Part shown: piece after piece, positions 32,849-43,291 of the stretch
Layout of the letters: each line of letters opens with the position of its first letter
Position numbering within the stretch: position 1 is the stretch's first letter
Assembly (NCBI GenBank): GCA_963580285.1
Contig: OY757010.1
Span: 151,779,596 to 151,843,595 of the forward strand
DNA length: 64,000 bases
Origin: Lucinisca nassula
Taxonomy: Eukaryota > Mollusca > Bivalvia > Lucinida > Lucinidae
Direction of reading: 5' to 3'
Position numbers and translations under genes: made by a program
The notes under the pieces: generated by a model
Told to the model about the DNA's origin: nothing
The model's input: only the letters and a program-made list of their open reading frames with translations
Database searches by the model: none

Positions 32849-34880
32849 AAATAGAAGTGGCGGCAATGATCAGGAATCGATACAATTAACACACAGCTCT
32901 TATCAGAGACACCAAAGGGAAAGAAACACAAGCACGAAACAACAGACCCTAATTGAAACACCAATAGCGGAAAGCCATATGGACAGTTACTTTCCCACAA
33001 AATAAAATAATATAAGCGACACAAACACCCAAAGACAAGACAAACCGTATCAAAAATAAACCGCGACAGAAGAACCGCCTTGGAACGGTCAGCGGAAACG
33101 AATTCCACTGGGGGGGGGGGGGGGGGGGGGGCTTAATTAGATTTTACGTGGCCACAATCCTCGCCCTTTCTTCCGTCGCGATGAAGAAAAATAATTTGTT
33201 CAGTCCGCATGAAGGCCTCCTTACTCATCAATGCAACATCACCGTGAACACAAAAATTAAACAACCACAGAGTTGAAACAACGATGAGGACTTGACAGCA
33301 TGAAACCACTGAAATGCTTGAGCAAAAAGAAAACCAACAGTTAGACTCTGATGGGCCCGACCAGAGACAGAGCATCAGGTACCAACCAACATAAACCTTA
33401 ATGCTGGAACCGTCATAGAATCTGAGGCCTGACCCACCGGCGTGCAATTAAAGTGGGAAGTAAAGTTGTCAACCGTGATTGGGTTAACTACCATGCATTC
33501 AGTCTGTCGTATAACATTTATGTTGTACCCAATCTTTTTATATCGAAGAATGATTTTACGAAAATGGGTGCTGAATTCATTGCGGTTATATATTTTTCTG
33601 AATTTATATACTAAGTCAACTTAAAATTCGGGTTCCGATAGACTTTGTTGCAGAAGAGATTTAAGTCTAATACTGAATTATGAAATTAAATGAGAATGAC
33701 GTTTATAAAATTTTGAAAAGGCTGTGCGTAGTTTATGGTACCGATAACCCTGATTAAGAAGTTTAGCCGTTAACAATTTATTACGAGCGTTGAAGTCAGT
33801 TACATGACTACATACTTTGGCAAATCAAATTAATTGCGAAATATAAACGCCATATGATGGCGCACGAGGAACATCACCATCCCAAAAAGGAAAATTTACA
33901 ATCTCAAAATCAAAATCATCGTGTCTATCATAAATGTAAATCCAAAAACGGGGCCTCGGTATCAGAAAAAAATTGATTATTTAACTGAAGTTCTGGGGGG
34001 GGGGTGTAAATTTGACTGATCAAACCATCGAAATAGATATTATCAATATTTGATAAATCATCCAAATATCTAGAAGTGAAGCTAAAAGCTTCAATGATTT
34101 CAGAATGGTTTTCAGCAGAAAGGGACATCACGAAGTCTCTCATAACAAAACAAAAACAGATCAGCCACAAGTGGTGCACAATTAGTACCCATCGGAATAC
34201 CCACAACTTGTCTGAATAACTTAGTACCAAATCTTATGTAAATATTGTCAAATAGAAAGGTGAGAGCTTCACACACTTTCTGACATGACCATAAAGTATA
34301 ATTTTTATGCTCTTCAGAAGTGAAAAAAGCATTTCTTACATTACATGCAAGATAGAGGGAGTCTTCGCTATGAAATGTCCATTCAATTAAATCATTAAGT
34401 TTTTCTTTTATAAGATTATGAGGAAGTGTAGTGAAAAGGGTGGAAAACTCATAAGCTCATAAGTAGACAGACTGGAAGCACGAAACGCCTGGATTTCAAT
34501 TTATTTAAAACTTCATTAGAATTTTTATAGACCAAAACAGATTTCTACCTGATCTTTCGAAGACCTTTCGTTTACTTGGTGTATTCCTTGCTTCAAAAGG
34601 ATCCAACTTCAGAACTTATTTGTCGCAATATTTTATCACATGTTTTTTTATGGCAGTAAAACATGAAGTTAATAATTTCGAGAGTTCAGTGGTGGTACAA
34701 GAGCTTGAATTTGCAATAAACCGTGCTTTGTGTGGTCTTTTATGAAGTTTAGATAACCAATATAACGTAGGAAGTTTATCTTGGCCTTCTGTAACACAGA
34801 CAGCAACATTGGTGGCTGAATGACAAATGCGGTCATCAACTAAAGCCCTCTCTACAGCTAAAGGCTGAAGTTCATAGGCC

Positions 34881-35240
34881 GAAACTAACTAGTCTTGCCC
34901 AGAAAACATGCACACTCCATATTTCTCAGTTCTGTGTAGTAATCTTTGCTTCCAAAGGATAAACCTTTTATAGATCATATTTAACGTCACTACAGCTGGT
35001 GTCTGGGAATGTGTGGCGGCCGTAGAAAGTCTCCCTGCCCCACATCATAGTGTGGTTTATATTTTCTTGTCCTTTGGGATCATTGATTCCATTGTGGAAT
35101 TTTGAAAATAATTGAGGGTCACTGATGAGGCCTAATTGGCCGAAACTAGCTAGTCTGACCCAGAAAACATGCACATTCCACATTTTCAGTTCTGTGGTGT
35201 AATCCTTGCTTCCGTAGGATAAGCCTTTTATAGAACATAC
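34881..35240 (+). mobile_element. retrozyme-like insertion, 1.3 tandem units
   Basis: This 360-bp insertion splits the PLE-1 reading frame exactly between the codons that flank 'ttcataggcc' and 'tagtaccaccaag'. It holds one 261-nt unit (34895-35155, from one hammerhead cleavage point to the next) plus part of a second unit (35156-35240) that matches the first at about 85% ('agaaaacatgcacactcc' against 'agaaaacatgcacattcc'). The left edge keeps only the 3' half of a hammerhead (GGCC-GAAA-CTAACTAG-TC). Unit tandems joined at ribozyme sites are expected from reverse transcription of circular or multimeric ribozyme RNA, as in metazoan retrozymes. It has no ORF. Confidence 0.7.
35116..35161 (+). 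ncRNA. hammerhead ribozyme, type I, complete core
   Basis: Stem I GGGTCA (35116-35121) pairs with TGACCC (35156-35161). The core box CTGATGA is at 35122-35128. Stem II is GGCC/GGCC with the loop TAATT (35129-35141). GAAA is at 35142-35145. Stem III is the palindrome CTAGCTAG (35146-35153) and the cleavage dinucleotide UC is at 35154-35155. All invariant hammerhead positions are present. Stem III has no loop nucleotides, so folding is probably better as a dimer, as reported for PLE and retrozyme hammerheads. Confidence 0.85.
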
Positions 35241-35492
35241 TTAGTACCACCAAGTTGTTGCTGAAGAGTGTTAACATAGTGAAGCCGACAAATAACGACC
35301 ACATTGTTAGCGGCCTTATCAGCTGGAGCCAAAACAAACTTCCTATGACATTCTTGAATACCTATTTTAAGGTGACGTAAAGACGTCTTAGGTGTAGGAG
35401 GTAATAAGTTCGTATTTTGCGAATAAAAAGAAATGCGTCTGTTCACTAATTTCAGAATGTTAAGTTTCCATTCCTTAAGAGCTTGTATGTTC

Positions 35493-35880
35493 TCGGAGAT
35501 GTTACACTGATGAGTAAGGAAGCCTTCATGCGGACTAAGCAAACTTAGTGTATACCACGACAGAGGTAAGGGCGAGGATTATGGCCATGTAAAATCGATT
35601 TAAGCCCCCAGTGGAATTCTTTCCAATGACCGTTCCAAGGCGGTTCTTCTGTGGCGGTTTATTTATGTTGTTGTTTGTTACTGTGTGTATCACTTGTGTC
35701 TTTTTATTTTGGATGGTCATTTGGCCATTTTGTGGGAAAGTAACTGTCCTTATGGCCTTCCTTTGTTTAGGTTTCCATTATGGTCTGGTCGCTTCATGTT
35801 TGTGTTTCTTTCCCTTTGGTGTCTTTGATGGATGGAGTAAGTTAATAGTATCGATTCCTGATCTTTGTTTTACTTCTACT
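35493..35880 (+). mobile_element. PLE-2: 3'-UTR fragment inserted in PLE-1
   Basis: A plus-orientation PLE 3' region ('ccttcatgcggac', 'gaccgttccaaggcgg', 'ttgtgggaaagtaactg', end 'gttttacttctact'). It lies between two parts of the minus-strand PLE-1 coding region: codons reading QALKEWK stop at 35492 and the upstream VEH codons resume at 35881. A short TATG may be duplicated at the two joints. Confidence 0.7.
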
Positions 35881-36205
35881 ATTATGCTCAACATACTCTC
35901 GTTTACACCATCGATTACCAAATTCATTCAAGACAGCAGCGATTTCATCTCTACATTTATTGAAATCAATTTTAGGAGGAAATCGATAGTTCGGTCCTTT
36001 AGAAATTATATTACGTTTCCTAGAATCAGGAATAATTTTAGAGAATCACTCAGCCTTTGATCTCGGTCCTGATAAAATATCCAGGTCACCACTTGCTATT
36101 GAACAGCACAAGGATGTTGAAATTTCGCCTTTATTTGAAAGGGCTTTAGATGAGCAGGACGTATCTCAGGTCCCAGTCTGTTATTATGTCAAAAATGACA
36201 TTCTT

Positions 36206-36850
36206 ATGAGAAAATGGCGTCCACCAGATGTCTCAGCAGAAGACGAGTGGAATGTCAACCATCAGATGGAAGTTTCGCGGGTTTATCGCCCGGAAATATT
36301 GAACTTAGCACATGAAACTCCCATGTCAGGATATTTAGGCGTAAATAAAACCTATCACAAGATTCTTAATCATTTTTACTGGCTGGGTTAAAATCTGATG
36401 TTTCTCAGCATTGTAGGTCCTGCCATACATGCCAAATGGTAGGAACACCCAATCAGACTATACCTCTGGCTCATTTGCAGCATATACCTGCTTTCGATGA
36501 ACCTTTCAGGCGAATAATTATAGACTGTGTAGGTCCCTTGCCCAGAACTAAGTCTGGTTGTGAATATCTTTTGACTATTGTGTGTGCTTCCACACGTTTT
36601 ACTGAAGCCATTCCACTAAGAAATATCAAAACTAAGACAATTGTCAAGGCCTTAGTGAAGTATTTCACATTTGTTGGGCTTCCTAAATCTATTCAGTCAG
36701 ATCAAGGCTCAAATTTTATGTCTGGAATGTTTCAACAAGTTATACATGGTCTTGGCATTGTACAGTATAAGTCATCAGCCTATCATCCTGGAAGTCATGG
36801 CGCCGTTGAAAGATTCCATCAAACATTGAAAAACATGATAAGATCTTATT
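36206..36850 (+). pseudogene. gypsy integrase: zinc finger and catalytic core
   Basis: The HHCC zinc finger is split by a frameshift at about 36390: the His part reads HETPMSGYLGVNKTYHKIL and the Cys part HCRSCHTCQ. The catalytic core keeps Asp in IIIDCVGPLPRT, Asp in SIQSDQGSNFM and Glu in GSHGAVERFHQT, with 35 residues between the second Asp and the Glu (DD35E). It would join element cDNA to the host genome. The reading stops at RSY where PLE-3 enters. Confidence 0.85.
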
Positions 36851-37290
36851 GGTTCTTCTGTCGCGGTATATATATTTTTTGTTATGGTTGTTTTTCTGAA
36901 GTTTGGAGGCCTTCATGCGGACTGAGCAAATTATTTGTCTAAATCGCGACGGAAGTAAGGTCGAGGACTGTGGCCACGCAAAATCGATTTAAGCCCCCCC
37001 CCCCCCCCCCCCCCGGTGGAATTCGTTCACGCTGACCGTTCCAAGGTGGTTCTTCTGTCGCGGTTTATTTTTGTTATGGTTTGTCTTTGGGTGTTTGTGT
37101 CGCTTGTGTTGTTTTATTTTGGATAGCATATTGGCCATTTTGTGGGAAAGTAACTGTCCTTTTGGCTTTCCACTGTTGGTGTTTCCATTAGGGTATTTTG
37201 ATTCATGTTTGTGTGTCTTTTCCCTTTTGTGTCTCTGATGGGAGCTGTGGGTTGATTGTATCGATTCCTGATCATTGCCTCCACTTCTAT
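36851..37290 (+). mobile_element. PLE-3: 3'-end fragment inserted in integrase
   Basis: A plus-strand PLE 3' region only, with a C-run at 36996-37014 and a partial internal repeat of the UTR ('ggttcttctgtcgcggt' at about 36851 and 37049). Its end 'cctccacttctat' meets the integrase codons at 37291. Deleting 36850/36851-37290 rejoins RSY to FDTDKDWDEG in frame. Confidence 0.75.
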
Positions 37291-37353
37291 TTTGACACAG
37301 ATAAGGATTGGGATGAAGGCAACCATTTGCTTTTATTTGCTGTTAGAGAAAGT
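37291..37353 (+). pseudogene. 63-bp island of gypsy integrase between two PLEs
   Basis: It encodes FDTDKDWDEGNHLLLFAVRE plus S (21 codons), the integrase segment that should follow the core. It continues in frame at 39477 as QESLGFSPFELVFGH once PLE-4 is removed. Confidence 0.85.
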
Positions 37354-39476
37354 AGAAGTAAAACAAAGATCAGGAATTGATTCAATTAACTTACTCCACC
37401 CATAAAAGACACCAAAGGGAAAGAAATACAAACAGTAAGCGACCAGACCATAATGGAAACCTAAACAAAGGAAGGCCATAAGGACAGTTACTTTCCCACA
37501 AAATGGTCATATGGCCATCCAAAACCAAAAGACACAAGTGATACACACAGTAAGTAACAAACAACAATATAAATAAATCGCCACAGAAGAGCCGCCTTGG
37601 AACGGTCAGTGGAAGATTTCCACTGGGGGGCTTAAATCGATTTTACGTGGCCACAATCCTCGCCCTTACTTCCGTCGCGATTTAGACAAATAATTTGTTC
37701 AGTCCGCATGAAGGCCTCCTAACTCATCAGTGCAACATCTCCGTGAACACAAAAATCAAAGAACCACAGAGGTGAGACAACGGTGAGGACTCGACAGCAA
37801 GAAACCACTGAAATGCTGGAGCAAAAGAAAACCAACAGTTAGACTCCGATGAGCCCGACCAGAGACAGAGCATCAGGCACCAACCGACATTATCTCTCTA
37901 ATTTTCAATAAGCCTTTACGTTGGAGCCGTCATAGAATCTGAGGCCTGACCCACCGGCGTGCAATTAAAGAGGGAAGCAAAGTTGCCAACCGTGATTGGG
38001 TTAACTACCATGCATGCAGTCTGTCGTATAATATCCATGTTGTACCCAATCTTTTTATATCGAAGAATGATTTTACGAAATTGGGTGCTGAAGTCATTGC
38101 GGTTATATATTTTTCTGAATTTATATGCTAAGTCACCATAAAATTCGGGTTCCGATAGACCTTGTTGCAGAAGAGATTTAAGTCCAATGTTGAATTTTGA
38201 AATTAAATCAGAATGGCGTCTATAAAATTTTGAAAAGGCTTTGCGTAGTTTATGGTACCGATAACCCTGATTAAGGAGTTTAGCCGTTGATAATTTATTA
38301 CGAGTGTTGAAGTCAGTTACATGACTACACACTCTAGCAAATCGAATTAATTGCGAAATATAAACGCCATAGGATGGCGCACGAGGAACATCACCATCCA
38401 AAAAAGGAAAATTTACAATCTCAAAATCAAAGTCATCGCGTTTATCATAAATTTTGCACGAAACAAATCCATCTACAATAGACAGATGTAAATCCAAAAA
38501 CGGGGCCTCGGTATCAGAAGAATTTGCTTTATTTAACTGAAGTTCTAGGGGGTAAATCTGACTGATCAAACCATCAAAATAGGTATTATCAATATTTAAT
38601 AAATCATCTAAATATCTAGAAGTAGAGCTAAAAGCTTCAATAATTTCAGATTGGTTATCAATGGAAAGCGACAAAATGAAGTCTCTTTCATAACAATACA
38701 AGAACAGATCAGCCACAAGAGGTGCGCAATTAGTACCCATCGGAATACCCACAATTTGTCTAAATAACTTAGTACCGAATCTAATATAAATATTGTCAAG
38801 TAGAAAGGTGAGGGCATCACACACTTTCTGACATGACCAAAGTGTATAATTCTTATGCTCTTTAGAAGTGAAAAAATGCATTTCTGACATTACATTCAAG
38901 ATAGAGAGAATCTTCTCTGTGAAAAGTCCATTCAATTAAATCATTAAGCTTTTCTTTTATAAGATTATGAGGAAGTGTAGTGTAAAGAGTGGAAAAATCG
39001 TAGGTAGACAGACTAGAAGCACGAAAATGTCTAGATTTCAATTTATTTAAAACCTCATTCGAATTTTTTATAGACCAAAACAGATTTCTTCCTGATCTTT
39101 CAAAGACTTTATCACAATATTTAATTACATGCGTTTTAATAGCAGTAAGACAGGAAGTTAATAATTTAGAAAGTTCAGTGGTAGTGCAAGAGCTAGAATT
39201 TGCGATAAACCGTGCTTTTTAAGGTTTTTTATGAAGTTTTGGTAACCAGTATAGCGTAGGAAGCTTGTCTTGGCCTTCGTTAACACACACAGCAAACTTG
39301 GTGGCTGAAAGACAAACATGTTTATCTACTATAGCTCTCTCTTCAGCTAAAGGCTGAAGTTCATAGGCCATAGTACCACCAAGCTCCTGCTTAAGCGTGT
39401 TAACATAGTGGAGCCGTCACACAACGACGACGTTGTTAGCGGCCTTGTCTGCAGGGGCCAAAACAAACTTCTTATG
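37354..39476 (-). mobile_element. PLE-4: 5'-truncated, nearly identical to PLE-7
   Basis: An inverted copy of 44095-46227. The 3' end at 37354 ('gaagtaaaacaaagatcagg') faces the 3' end of PLE-3. The 5' end at 39476 is truncated in the codons for FHKKFVLAP. Differences from PLE-7 are few, so one of the two is recent or both come from one recent source. Confidence 0.85.
37916..39476 (-). pseudogene. PLE-4 reverse transcriptase
   Basis: The last 339 codons (37916-38935) are open. They include IVGIPMGTNCAPLVADLF, SRYLDDLLNID (catalytic Asp pair) and EAPFLDLHLS. Upstream coding sequence to 39476 is broken by a frameshift near 38935 and by the same two stops seen in PLE-7: TAA after LPKLHKKP and TGA after NNVVVV. 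It is a Penelope-type RT with no GIY-YIG endonuclease visible at the C-terminus (ending SDSMTAPT). Confidence 0.8.
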
Positions 39477-40093
39477 CAAGAATCTCTTGGCTTCAGTCCA
39501 TTTGAATTAGTATTCGGCCATACTGTTCGTGGTCCTTTGAAACTGAAAGAGAAATTTCTCTCTAAGGATGACACTTCTTTAAATTTACTTCAGTATGTGG
39601 CTGACTTCAAAACTAAACTTTCAAAAGCTTGTGAGGCTGCTCGGACCAAACTTCAGTTAACCCAAAGAAAAATATAACAGCTGTATGACAAAGGGACAAA
39701 AGACAGGAATTTTAAACCAGGGTACTTGCTCTTTTGCCTATTCCTGGAAATTCTTTGCAGGCCAGGTATTATGGTCCATACACGGTAGACAAAAAGATCG
39801 GTGGCGTAAATTACATAATAAACACTCCTGGGAGGCGCAAGCTAAAGCAGCTGTGTCATATTAATTTGCTTAAGGAATACATAGATAGGGACAATACACC
39901 TTTAACATTAATCAATCTAGTTAGCTCTGTTCCACTTAATTCGTGTGACAATGACTGTGAGGATATTAATTCAGTGAAATCTGATCCTACATCATCAAAA
40001 CTTCAGAATTCTGACATTCTGAGGAACCTCGACCAGAAACTGTCACATCTAGAGCCAAATCAGCGGAATGAACTGAAACATCTGATTTTTTAA
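39477..40093 (+). pseudogene. gypsy integrase C-terminus and link to RT
   Basis: It reads QESLGFSPFELVFGHTVRGP (to a stop at 39675), then a GPY/F-like module (ARYYGPYTVDKKIGG and later CHINLLKEYIDR). The same open stretch continues into LSHLEPNQRNELKHLIF, which is the start of the RT region. One open frame (39734-40093) therefore spans the integrase end and the RT beginning, so the unusual order is genuine and does not come from two fragments. Confidence 0.8.
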
Positions 40094-40209
40094 TATGAAC
40101 ACTTATTTCCTGACATTCCAACACGGACAGACAAAATATTTCACGATGTGGATATAAATGGTTCAAAACCTGTAAAGCAACATCCATACAGGATGAATCC
40201 TATGAAACA

Positions 40210-40844
40210 AAATATCTTAAAGAAGAAGTTCAGTATCTATTAGACAATGACTTTATTGAACCAACCCAAAGTGAATGGAGTTCTCCTTGTATTCTTGTAC
40301 CAAAACCTGATGGGACATATCGTATGTGTATAGATTTTAGGAAAGTTAATTCCTTAAGTAAAACAGATAGCTTTCCAATTCCAAGAATGGATGACTTCAT
40401 TGATAACATCGGGAAGGCCAAATGCATAACTAAATTCGACCTTCTCAAAGGATTTTGGCAAATTCCACTCACAGATAGAACAAAGGAGGTTTTGGCATTT
40501 ACTAAACCAGACAGATTATTTAACTATAAAGTCATGCCATTTGGAACGAAAAACTCTCCGGCAACTATTCAGCGCTTAATAAACATGGTTATTGCAGGGC
40601 TGGAATGCTGCAGTGCTTATATTGATGACGCTATCATATGTATACACTGACCAGTGGAATCAAAATCTTGGGACTATTCGAGCATTCTTTGATAGACTGT
40701 GTAATGACAATTGCTAAAAGTGAATTCTGCCATGCAAGTTTGACATTTCTAGGTCATGTTGGAGGTCAAGGTCATATGAAACCCATTGATGCTAAAGTTG
40801 AGGCTATCTCAAATTTTCCGTACCCACGTGCAAAAGACAGCTGA
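40210..40844 (+). pseudogene. gypsy reverse transcriptase
   Basis: It reads SEWSSPCILVPKPDGTYR, MCIDFRKVNSLSKTDSFPIP, FDLLKGFWQIPL, VMPFGTKNSPATIQRLI and AYIDDAIIC, the standard Ty3/gypsy fingers and palm blocks with the Y-x-D-D Asp pair intact. A frameshift at about 40645 separates the thumb (SEFCHASLTFLGHVGGQG). Confidence 0.85.
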
Positions 40845-40999
40845 TGCGATTTCTTTGTATGGCTGGTTATTACAGAAAGTTCTGTAATAATTTCTCTGTC
40901 ATTGCTGAGCTTTTGACAAATTTGCTCAGCAAAAGAACAAAATTCCATTGGAATGCAATATGCCAAAATGCTTTGATAAGCTTAAAGCCATGCTCAAGA

Positions 41000-41410
41000 G
41001 TGAGCCAGTTCTCTTAGCACCAGACTTTGAAAAGGAGTTTATGCCAGCTGTAGATGCTAGTGACGTAGGTGCAGATAGTGTTTTGTTGCAGGAAGACGAA
41101 AATGGTAAGGATCATCCAGTTTGCTAATTTTCCAAAAAGTTTAATAAGCCTCAAAGAAATTACTCTACGGTAGAGAAAGAGTGCTTGTCTCTGATTCTTG
41201 CTCTGCAACATTTCGAAGTTTATCTTACTGCTACTACTGCACTGATTGTCGTTTTCAGAGATCACAATCCACTGACTTTCATACATAAAATGAAAAAACA
41301 AAAATGAGCGTTGCTCAGGTGGAGTCTTATGCTGCAAGAGTATAATTTAGACATAGGACATAATTCAGAGGGAGAGATAACATTATCCCTGATGCCCTTT
41401 CAAGAGCTTG
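41000..41410 (+). pseudogene. gypsy RNase H domain
   Basis: It reads MPAVDASDVGADSVLLQ, NYSTVEKECLSLILALQHF, VFRDHNPLTFIHKM and LLRWSLMLQEYNLDI, matching gypsy RNase H blocks including Asp, Glu and Asp positions. There is a stop at about 41126 and another at 41305. Confidence 0.75.
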
Positions 41411-41544
41411 AGCACTGTCAGGAATTGTGTTTTTCTTTCATACTGAAGTGGATTGTAGATACATGTAATTTTATATGCTATGTTCAATTTTTATTATTCT
41501 AAAAGCATTTGGAAAGCTTTATTAAATAAATCTTCTTTTCCTCG

Positions 41545-41562
41545 AAGAGGGAGAGGGTAAGG
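41545..41562 (+). promoter_or_regulatory. putative polypurine tract
   Basis: GAAGAGGGAGAGGGTAAGG lies just downstream of pol, where plus-strand priming would occur before the 3' LTR. Confidence 0.5.
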
Positions 41563-42112
41563 CACAAGAATTTATTTTTCTGATTCCCACTTTAACCCCA
41601 CTGGGTGACCTAATGATGCTATTAATATCTTGTTTATTCTTTTTAAAGAAGTTTCTGGAAAAATGAGTCACAGATTAATTTAAGTTGATAAACATCTTGT
41701 TTACAAGGAAAAGTACTTTGGAATCTTCCAGAAAGCTCGGGGTTGCATTATTTTTAGAAAATTACCTAATCTTATTCCACAGCCCTCTGGAACGTCCTAG
41801 AGAAATCTTTAGGTCTATTAAAGAGCTTGATTTTTTCGTTTGAGTCAGACTTTGGAGTTTGAAGTTTTGGTTTATAAGAAAAGATTTTTCTGAATGTTAA
41901 AGGATACTATTTTTTCATTTCGGACAGTGAATTCTGTGGGATCAAGGAAAATAGATTCATTCAAGGATATTTCATAACACTGAATTCTGTTAAGCTAAGT
42001 ACATTGAATTCTCTTACTTCAACAGATTAAAAATAGTTTGTAAATAAAATTTTATTAAATTTTCCCCAAAGGCTTGTTTGCTTTATGTTTCTGCTACGCC
42101 TGGCTCGTAACA
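41558..42112 (+). repeat. possible 3' LTR of the gypsy element
   Basis: It follows the polypurine tract and ends CGTAACA at 42112, where PLE-5 sequence resumes. It is about 555 bp if it starts in the mutated 'ggtaaggcac'. No 5' LTR is present for comparison, so the boundaries are inferred. Confidence 0.4.
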
Positions 42113-42735
42113 GAAATATAAAAAGCCCCGTCGGAAAACCCGACAAAGCGTCATTAAAAATAAACAACATCAGAACCACCGCTTTAGGACGGTCAGTGTG
42201 TGGAGATTAATTCGATTCCATGGGCCCAACCTTCACTCTACGTTCTAATATTATTTACAACACACAAAATAATTGGTCCACCTGAAGGAATGGACCATCA
42301 CAGAATAACATACAAATTAGAAAAAAAAATGAAATACAAATCAAACTAAGCAACTGTGATTACAAAGATAAGGGCTCGTAGGTTGTTCCACACTCTAAAG
42401 AAACCACCAGTAGACCACGAAGTCAAGCCAAAGACAAAGTGGCGGTATACCAATCACTAATAAAAGAAAAAAAAATCTTCGATAAAATTTAGAAAATGCT
42501 TTCCGAAGCTTATGATACCGATAGCCCTGTGTAAGAAGCTTAGCAGTAAGTACTAAAATAGACAACATTGGATGAAACTCCAGCGAATATATGTTCCATA
42601 TGAAGGAGAACGGGGGACAATTAAACAATCCCTTTTTATCATAAATTTTCATTAGATATAGTCCAATTAAGTCCAAAACTGGGGCTTGGGGGTCCTTAGA
42701 ATTGGACTTATTTAGCTGTAATTCTTGGCAATCGT
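42113..42735 (-). mobile_element. PLE-5: old PLE remnant
   Basis: The minus strand has UTR-like 'gtcctaaagcggtggttc' and a short coding part reading LTQGYRYHKLRKAFSKFYRR at about 42473-42540. It is strongly diverged. Confidence 0.65.
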
Positions 42736-43291
42736 TTGTTCAAACGCTGCTTTTTTAGGGACCAAAATATCGAAAAGCAGAATTGTAGATTTAAGCCCAC
42801 CAGTGGAATTCGTTTCAATGACCGTTCAAAGTCTGATGCATTGTTAAGTATATACATATATTCTGTCGCGGTTTATTATTGTTTTGGGTTGTCTTCGAGT
42901 GTGTGTATCGCTTATATTACGAGGACTGTTCAAATATGAATGCAAGTAGAACGTTTTCTCATGCACTAATGCGAAAATCAGCTGGAAATAAATATCACAG
43001 CGTAGAAAAACATTTTACCTATACATTGATACCAAACCTGTTAAAATCCGTGCACTGTAACCATGTATATCGTTCGATAAACATTGTCTACTCTTGTATA
43101 CTAATACAAAACATAGTTGGAAGAAGGTCAGAGTACGTCGCTGAAATACGGTCTTCAAAATATCCTTCATTAATAAGGGTATGGATTTTATAGATTTGCC
43201 CAGTATCTTCCGTGAGAGATCGGTGCTTTCTTCCATTCCTGCTTATTTTCAAAATACTGAAACACCTATAATTTGCTATAAATATAACAAA

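Larger units (their letters stand above)
32849..36042 (-). mobile_element. Penelope-like element copy PLE-1, decayed
   Basis: A minus-strand copy of the PLE family whose best copy is PLE-7 (43155-46227). The 3' end lies at 32849 ('tagaagtggcggcaatgatc'). The UTR has a G-run at 33110-33131. Coding homology follows (33430-35490, then 35881-36042), with many frameshifts. It is interrupted by a retrozyme-like insertion (34881-35240) and a short opposite-strand PLE fragment (35493-35880). It is 5'-truncated at about codon 110 of the PLE ORF and abuts the gypsy element. Confidence 0.8.
36043..42112 (+). mobile_element. Ty3/gypsy element of Gmr1 type (integrase before RT)
   Basis: Domain order is integrase zinc finger and core (36206-36850), core end (37291-37353), integrase C-terminal part (39477-39960), RT (40210-40844) and RNase H (41000-41410), then a likely 3' LTR (41558-42112). 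Integrase upstream of RT is the arrangement of the Gmr1 group of Ty3/gypsy elements. Most gypsy elements have the reverse order. gag, protease and the 5' LTR are missing. Two PLEs interrupt the integrase. Frameshifts and stops make it dead. Confidence 0.8.

Noticed and set aside
33133..33447. 104-codon minus-strand ORF
   Set aside because: It is in the PLE-1 3' UTR. The same UTR in other PLE copies does not keep this frame.
35611..36060. 149-codon ORF, hydrophobic start
   Set aside because: It lies across the PLE-2 UTR and an antisense PLE-1 piece. Not a gene.
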